Positions 58,573 to 64,000 of a DNA stretch of 64,000 bases are shown here, piece after piece. The notes beneath the pieces are model-generated. The model saw only the letters and a program-made list of their open reading frames with translations. It did no database searches and was not told the DNA's origin. Position 1 is the first letter of the stretch. Each line of letters starts with the position of its first letter. The DNA comes from Ceratopteris richardii. Taxonomy: Eukaryota; Streptophyta; Polypodiopsida; Polypodiales; Pteridaceae. The stretch is taken from assembly GCA_020310875.1 (NCBI GenBank), contig MU260068.1:642501-706500 (forward strand), read 5' to 3'. The position numbers and the translations under genes were made by a program.

Positions 58573-59882
58573 TACCGTCCATAATCTTAGCTCCTGTCTT
58601 ATTGAAAGATACTTGATGACCTTGATCAGTTATAGAAGCTACTGAAAGTAGATTTCCTTTCATTTGTGGAACATACAACACATTTGAAAGCTTTCTGATA
58701 TCGCCATTAGAGTTAATGAAAGAAACCGTACCTTGGCCCTCTATAGGACATCTTGCATTGTTTCCTAACTTTACTGTGATGGGTTCCTTTAGAGGTTGTA
58801 AGGAAATGTAAAGGTCTTTTCTACTCGTCATGTGACGAGATGCACCACTGTCCAACACCCATGAGTCATCTGTTCTGAATCTTCAGTCGAGGAGCACACC
58901 TCCTCTATCGTAACAAATAACTCAAGCTCTGTTTCTGCTGTGTTGGCAGACTCCTTGCCCTTGCCACCTTTTGAAGAGCTACTATTATCTTCTGCCTTCT
59001 TGGTGTGAGAGTCTTGGATTCTGTGTCCTTTCTTCTTGCAGTGGAAACACTCTCCCTTGAACTTCTTTTTATCGTTCTTCTTTTTGTCTCCATCTTTTGA
59101 AGAGTCTGTTTTGCCTCCTTTGGCATTTGCTGTGAATGCACCATCTCCTTTGCTACCACCACTCCTTGCCTTGAGCCGTAGCTCCTCCTCCATGAGTAAG
59201 GCACTGAGTTCTTCAAAAGTTAGTGGTTGAGGTCTGATTTGAGTGTTAAGAGCAGTTACCAAACTGTCAAACTTAGATGGACAGATTCGAAGATATCATC
59301 GAGCTAGCTCCTCACTTGACTTTTGAACACCTGCTCTTGCCATTTGATCTTGTAGATTCTTTATGCAAGTGATAAACACCTCTGCAGTCTCCCCATCAGC
59401 AAATCGTTCTACTGCAAGTTGATTCTCCAAGTTCTAAATCCGTGTCTGATTACAAGTTTCATATTGATTTCTCAATATGTTCCATGCTTCACATGCCTTC
59501 GTAGTATGCTGAATGAGAGTCAGAACACTATCAGAAGTACTTGTAACAAGAGCAGCATCTGCATTTCTAGATTTCCAAGCACGTAGAAATCAGCATCAGG
59601 AGGAATCATTCCACCAGGATTATTTGGATCAGGTCTTTCTTGGGGCTCATGATCAGTCCCAAGAATAGTCTTCAAAAGCTCATATGAATCAAGAATAGAA
59701 GTGATTTTGAACTTCCACAGGGTGTAGTTCGTACCATCAAGTTTATCTTCTGTGAAGGCCGGTGGCCGTATCAGCAACGTTGGGATGACCGGCATCATTG
59801 CTGCTCCTGCTTGTGCACCACCTACTCCTGTTGATGAATCAGCTTGGCCCCTAGTCATAGATGATGATGCACCGATTGACAT
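58573..59882 (-). pseudogene. D gag-protease
   Basis: Minus strand from ATG 59882 (MSIGASSSMTRGQADSSTGV): copia gag with EDKLDGTNYTLWKFKI, frame lost near 59520 and around 59270-59520, then ORF 59262-58828 with LTFEELSALLMEEELRL and a zinc knuckle whose last Cys is Ser (CFHCKKKGHRIQDS), and protease LDSGASRHMTS in 58858-58565. The gene is cut by E just after protease. Confidence 0.92.
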
Positions 59883-59953
59883 CTTCTCACTTTTGTTGTT
59901 CAGACCTCTACAACCTCTCTGTTTCTGATTCTACATCACTCACAGCCTCTTGA

Positions 59954-59965
59954 GCTCTGATACCA
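59954..59965 (-). other. D primer-binding site (tRNA-Met), inverted
   Basis: The plus strand reads gctctgatacca directly against the LTR end, with no spacer base. Confidence 0.92.
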
Positions 59966-60686
59966 TGTAAGAAAATAACACCATAGCGGAATAGACCTGT
60001 AGACAGAGTTGAGAGAAAAACGCAGACAAAAATAGATACAGACTGAGAGATAGAGAACTCAAATTCTCAGATTTCCGAGCGTGATGCAGTTACAATGATG
60101 GTGCTATCCACCCGTGTGCTCCCAATGCGGAGCTTAGATGGCGATCTAGACAGACTCTAGATGAAGGGCTTACTAGTGTGTAATGCTATGTAAAGCTCAA
60201 CCTGGGTCATGCTTATATAGCTTTTACAAGGCGGTTCGATATAGATAAACGTAGTCGGGAGATACAAAATAGTCGATAAAATATAAGATCCGACAAGATC
60301 TCCATGACCAGAAGTCCTACCATCTCGGCCCTACGGGCCGGGGGGATAGGGCCCCCGGACCCCGCACAAGGGGACAAGCCCCCCTCTGCACTCCCCCATT
60401 AAGGTTCTATGGGGAAACCACACGACACCATAGGGCCTTTATTTTAACCTTAAATGCCAACCCAATTGCCTGGAAGTTTATGCCCTACCTAACCTAACAG
60501 CTAGGCTCACAAAGATCATCTATAACCATCAACAATCACACATAGAACTCATCTAACTTGGAAGTTAGAGTTCCACAAATGTCCGGGCTCTCATAATGGC
60601 TTCTCCTCATAATGGGAGCCTTACAACTTAGAGCATCATGGATCACTTGTGGTCACATGAGGGTGGAGTATTGAGCATATCTAACA
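59966..60686 (-). repeat. D 5' LTR (plus-strand right end)
   Basis: 721 bp, the pair of 48365-49087, with numerous scattered differences. It is followed by TSD gagac and the continuation of the B2 RT. Confidence 0.95.
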
Positions 60687-61973
60687 GAGACCTATAGTCC
60701 TGTGCCAAAGATGACAACCATAAGGACACTAATAGCCATTGCAACATGTAAAGGTAGGAAGCTGTCAGTTAGATGTAAAAAATGCTTTTTTAAATGGTTA
60801 CATTTTAGATGATGTTTTCATGGAGCAACCAGAAGGATTCAGAGATAAAAGGTATCCAAAATATGTATGTAAGCTCAATAGAGCTTTGTATGGTTTGAAG
60901 CAGGCCCCAATGGCATGGAATTACAGGCTTGTCAAGTTCTTGAAGGAACTTGGTTTCAAAGTGTCTAAAGCAGATAGTAGCTTGCTTGTCAAAGCAAATG
61001 ATGATGGATTCATTTACATGTGCATATATGTTGATGACATAATGCTTACAGGTACAGATGACAAAGGTAGACAAAGCCTCAAGAAGCAAATGGATTGAGA
61101 GTTCAAGATTAGTGACTTGGGAGACTTATCATATTTCTTAGGTATGGAGGTCTCATATACCCAACATGGAGTATATGTAACTCAAGAAAGGTATTTGAAG
61201 AACTTGTTAATCAAGTTTAAAATGGAAGATTGCAGGGTAGCACCTACTCCGATGGAGGTGAATAAAAAATTTAGCAGACATGGAGGAGAAGAATTCAAGT
61301 ACATGAAGCTTTATCAAAGTTTGGTGGATAGCTTGATCTATGGTACTTTAACTAGGTCTGATTTGTCATATGGAGTTGGAGTGTTGCCTCAATTCATGTA
61401 TTATCCTAGGAAAAAACATTTAGTGTTGAGGTACATTAAGGGTACACTCAAGGAAGGTTTGTATTATGGATTTACATCAGATATAAACATCAAGATATAT
61501 AATGATACAGATTGGGCAAGTAATCTTGATGATAGGACTCAACCTATGGGTACTTATGTTATGTGGGAGATAAGTTGATCTCTTGGTGCTCTAAGAAGTA
61601 ACATATAGTTGCTTTGTCATCTATAGAGGCAGAGTATAAAGGTATGGTTGAAGCTACAAAGGAGGTCATATGGTTAAAAACTCTCATGAAGAGTTTTGCC
61701 ATCATTCAGAGTACACCCACTATTCATGGAGATAACATGAGTTCGTTGTATCGAGCTTCTAACCTTGTTTTTCATGCCAGGACTAAACATATTGAAATTC
61801 AATATCACTTTCTGAGAGAGAAGGTGATTGATAAGGAGATTGAAGTCATACATACTTCAACAAAAGATCAGATTGCAGACATGCTAACCAAAAGTTTGGA
61901 TGGACCAAAGCTACAGAGATTCAAAGACATGGCAGGTATAAAGAAGATGGAGAAAACCTCAATTGATGATTGA
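60687..61973 (+). pseudogene. B2 RT-RNase H end
   Basis: Resumes at gagac: ETYSPVPKMTTIRTL, a small frameshift near 60765, then DVKNAFLNGYI, LYGLKQAPMAW, IYVDDIMLTG (near 61030), TGA at 61096-61098 and RNase H. RNase H is degraded (NDTDWASN for SDADWAGN) with a frame change near 61535. The C-terminus (FKDMAGIKKMEKTSIDD, stop 61971-61973) matches B1. Confidence 0.93.
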
Positions 61974-61981
61974 GGGGGATC

Positions 61982-62528
61982 TGTTGGTGCATGAAAACAA
62001 TCAATTGATGTTTTGGACAGAGGTTTGAAGTCAAAAGATGAAGCCAAGATCAATATATGAAGATTAAAGTTAGAGGATAATCAGAGAATGAAGGCTTATA
62101 TATACATGTACATTAAATATGCTTATACTTTTGTAATCCTCACGAGTTTGTACATAATACCTATATATACAAGTAGAAAATTTGGAGCATGTATGAGAGT
62201 TGATGAATTAGAAGTTTTAAATTAGACACTTTTGAAGGGAAGTGAATAACTCTCATAACTTAGATGTAAAGTTTTTTTGAGTTGCACCGGATATTTTGTT
62301 GAGTACTCCTTCTATGTTTATCATCTTGTGAAATGCTTTTGTACAAGTCTAAGTCTATAATTGAGTGACCTTTGTACAAGTTTTCAGATCCTAATTGTAA
62401 TCAGGCTAAGCAAATTGAGAGTAGGAACATTTACATGTGTAAATGTGAAGATTGTAGCAGGTGCAAATTTGATGCTAATGTTTTGGTTAGTTCTCCTTCT
62501 ATAGTATAAAGAACATCTCTTAAGAGAT
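61982..62528 (+). repeat. B2 3' LTR, truncated
   Basis: Preceded by the polypurine gagggggatc. Matches the B2 5' LTR from TGTTGGTGCATGAAAAC for about 530 bp to ctccttctatagt, then a small insertion and loss of similarity. It is probably interrupted at about 62529 by another element. Confidence 0.88.
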
Positions 62529-62987
62529 TGTCCAAGGAAGCCCTCTATAATAACATAAGTAGTCTATGATCCAAGGGTCTGATGGGTTTAGACAGGTCTG
62601 AAATTGGACACCGTTTGGTCACCCGCGTGTATGACAAAAGATCTTGAGTCTAGACTTACTAGAAGGTCATTTACTCTTGTGAACAAGTGATCCACTTAGC
62701 TTAGTGGTTAAGTCTCAAGGATGTGAAGGAGGAGGTCTTGGGTGCATTCCCCATGGGGGACATGGGGAGAGTATTTTTCCCAAAGAGATCTAGAGCCTTC
62801 TACAAGCATCCACTTGAGTTAACTCGAGTTAACTAGGACAATTGACACACATGCAATTACATGGACGACACATGGATGGTTAGTATCCACCTACCCAAGA
62901 AGGCAACCCCCTGGAGAGAGCTATATATAGAGGCATTTGGTTAGGAGGAGAGTCATCTCTCTAGCACGTGGTGGTCATAATCTTGCA
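62529..62987 (+). repeat. Probable LTR of a further element (F), left boundary inferred
   Basis: Starts TGTCCAAGG where B2 LTR similarity stops and ends aatcttgca, immediately before a PBS. It contains the TATA box ctatatatag (62921-62930), a perfect 16-bp palindrome gttaactcgagttaac (62818-62833) and a tRNA-like head (cttagcttagtggttaag near 62696). Its partner LTR would lie beyond the window. Confidence 0.55.
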
Positions 62988-62988
62988 T

Positions 62989-63000
62989 TGGTATCAGAGC
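62989..63000 (+). other. Primer-binding site of element F (tRNA-Met)
   Basis: tggtatcagagc one base after the LTR-like end. Confidence 0.75.
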
Positions 63001-63239
63001 TCTAGGCAAGCTGCCATGGTGACCTTGATGGCTCATCATCATCTTCCATCTCTAAGAGAGTTATCATGAAAACCTTGGCGGATATTCTTTCATCACTCTT
63101 CATGTAATCGTCATCTTCTCCCTATTTTGGAATTCTGGCGGCATCGTGAGTAACGTCATTCTTTTTTGCGGGTGTAAAAAGGTTCGTCCCAATTTTCTCT
63201 CGGTGGCCTTGGAGGTTGCAAAAGAGGGAACTGATAATG

Positions 63240-63776
63240 TTATGATTGCGCATGGGATTCGAACCCATGACCTGCGTGTAAAGATGCACTCTCTTATCCA
63301 AAGAGGCGAGCCACTCGTGTGAGATCTTATCTGCATATTTTATGTAAATGTTATGCTTGCACTCTAGAAGTCCATAACAATAGCACTAAAGAAAAGATTA
63401 TTCTCAGACGGCAATTTGGGATCGATCCCCCGACCTGATCGAGGAGCGAATTGTCTCTCATCCAAGACATCTATTTCCTCCCATGGTAGTGCATTCACTT
63501 TTACAAATGTAAATCGTATTTTGTTGTAGATAATGCATAAACAAAAGGCATCTTCAATGGGCATCGAGAATCGATCCAGCAATCTGCTGAGCATTCTGCG
63601 TATGAAAGACCCTCTCATATCCAAGAGGGCAAGGTGGATTATTGAGATTCTCTGCAACAAAACAGAGAACCATTCTGAGTAGTCCAGACTACATCACGAA
63701 GAAGCTAAGTCAGAGCAGGTCGAGATCGAACGCAAAACCTTCAGGTTTGCCATATCCGCTACATCAAAGTACCTTT
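63240..63776 (-). repeat. Cluster of four tRNA-like modules (minus strand)
   Basis: Modules at about 63240-63312, 63410-63472, 63560-63632 and 63715-63775, all on the minus strand. The first keeps a T-arm with a 4-bp stem around ttcgaat and a Val(UAC)-like anticodon loop word (tttacacgcag). The others keep a B-box-like gatcgatcc or the ttggatgagag / ttggatatgagag words. No module has all four tRNA stems. They lie in the presumed internal region of element F. Confidence 0.55.
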
Positions 63777-64000
63777 TGATAATATTTTGTCTGCATATTT
63801 GATCTTGTTCTGTACTGTCTAAGCTTTGCTAATCCTGAGGCAAAAAAGGTGTATAAAGACACATATGATTGGTAGCGGCAGCTCGAGCACCTGCGACATT
63901 AACGTTCCAGAGCATTCCTGCCCAACCACGACAACAAGAGCTTTTGAAGAATCACAAAAGCAAAAAATAAGAGTGGAGATATTCTCTTAGATGGGAGGGA
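63777..64000. other. Window end, nothing recognised
   Basis: No ORF or LTR end identified. Presumably the internal region of element F or flank. Confidence 0.4.

Larger units (their letters stand above)
48365..60686 (-). mobile_element. Copia element D, minus strand, contains E
   Basis: LTRs 48365-49087 (3' LTR in its own orientation) and 59966-60686 (5' LTR), PBS inverted at 59954-59965, gag-pol on the minus strand, TSD gagac at 48360-48364 and 60687-60691. Element E lies in its pre-integrase region. D is a different copia lineage from families A, B and E. Confidence 0.95.
34731..62528 (+). mobile_element. Copia element B2, interrupted by the A5 and D complexes
   Basis: Relative of B1: 5' LTR 34731-35741, PBS 35743, gag from 35965, pol pieces at 36975-37519, 47081-48364 and 60687-61973, PPT and the first ~540 bp of a 3' LTR from 61982. 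The A5/A6 complex is inserted at the catat site in the pre-integrase region and the D/E complex at the gagac site in RT. The outer target duplication cannot be confirmed because the 3' LTR is cut short, apparently by another LTR at about 62529. Confidence 0.93.

Noticed and set aside
63240-63312. Functional tRNA-Val gene
   Set aside because: The anticodon loop word and T-arm fit, but the 5' side of the anticodon stem and the D arm do not pair.

Overview
This window is plant nuclear DNA made almost entirely of retrotransposons. The evidence is that nearly every recognisable protein belongs to Ty1/copia gag-pol polyproteins, with two Ty3/gypsy remnants and one tRNA-derived SINE. Eleven primer-binding sites are all of the initiator-tRNA-Met type (TGGTATCAGAGC), and long AT, AGAT and GA microsatellites are present. 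I could not identify a host gene. The species cannot be fixed from the sequence; a large repeat-rich land-plant genome (possibly a fern or lycophyte) is only an impression.

Left nest (about 1.3-17.0 kb). An old minus-strand copia element (A2; LTR at 16770-17000) carries an internally inverted segment at about 1801-3822. That segment holds a 559-bp solo LTR with TSD gtcac (2533-3091). The gag of A2 is split by a plus-strand copy of the same family (A1, 4081-15679, TSD ccttt). A1 is itself split in its RNase H by B1 (8802-15238, TSD ggttc). B1 has two ~1-kb LTRs and one uninterrupted 1388-codon gag-pol frame, and is the only structurally complete element here.

Middle (17-34.7 kb). An unidentified minus-strand pseudogene lies at 17.2-19.1 kb. 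It is followed by a gypsy RT-RNase H-integrase remnant (19.5-21.4 kb), an inverted LTR whose primer-binding site sits in a 22-bp tandem array (21.6 kb), and a second gypsy integrase remnant split by a 177-bp SINE (23.4-24.9 kb). Next come copia fragment A4 (24.9-26.4 kb), microsatellites, palindromes, tRNA-like modules and an orphan LTR/PBS at 31.7 kb.

Right nest (34.7-62.5 kb). B2, a diverged B relative, is broken twice. A5 (37520-47075, TSD catat) sits in its pre-integrase region and contains A6 of the same family (41132-45531, TSD ctcat). A minus-strand copia element D (48365-60686, TSD gagac) sits in its RT and contains plus-strand element E (51875-58567, TSD gttgt). The window ends with a probable LTR/PBS of a further element and a cluster of tRNA-like modules.

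The genes do not form a host pathway. Each element encodes, or once encoded, its own capsid, protease, integrase, reverse transcriptase and RNase H. Decay is by internal deletion, frameshift and a striking excess of CAG to TAG stops, as expected if CHG cytosine methylation drives mutation. The most unusual signals are multiplied primer-binding sites in two unrelated elements: one LTR appears to have grown past its old PBS, and the other PBS lies in a decaying 22-bp array.
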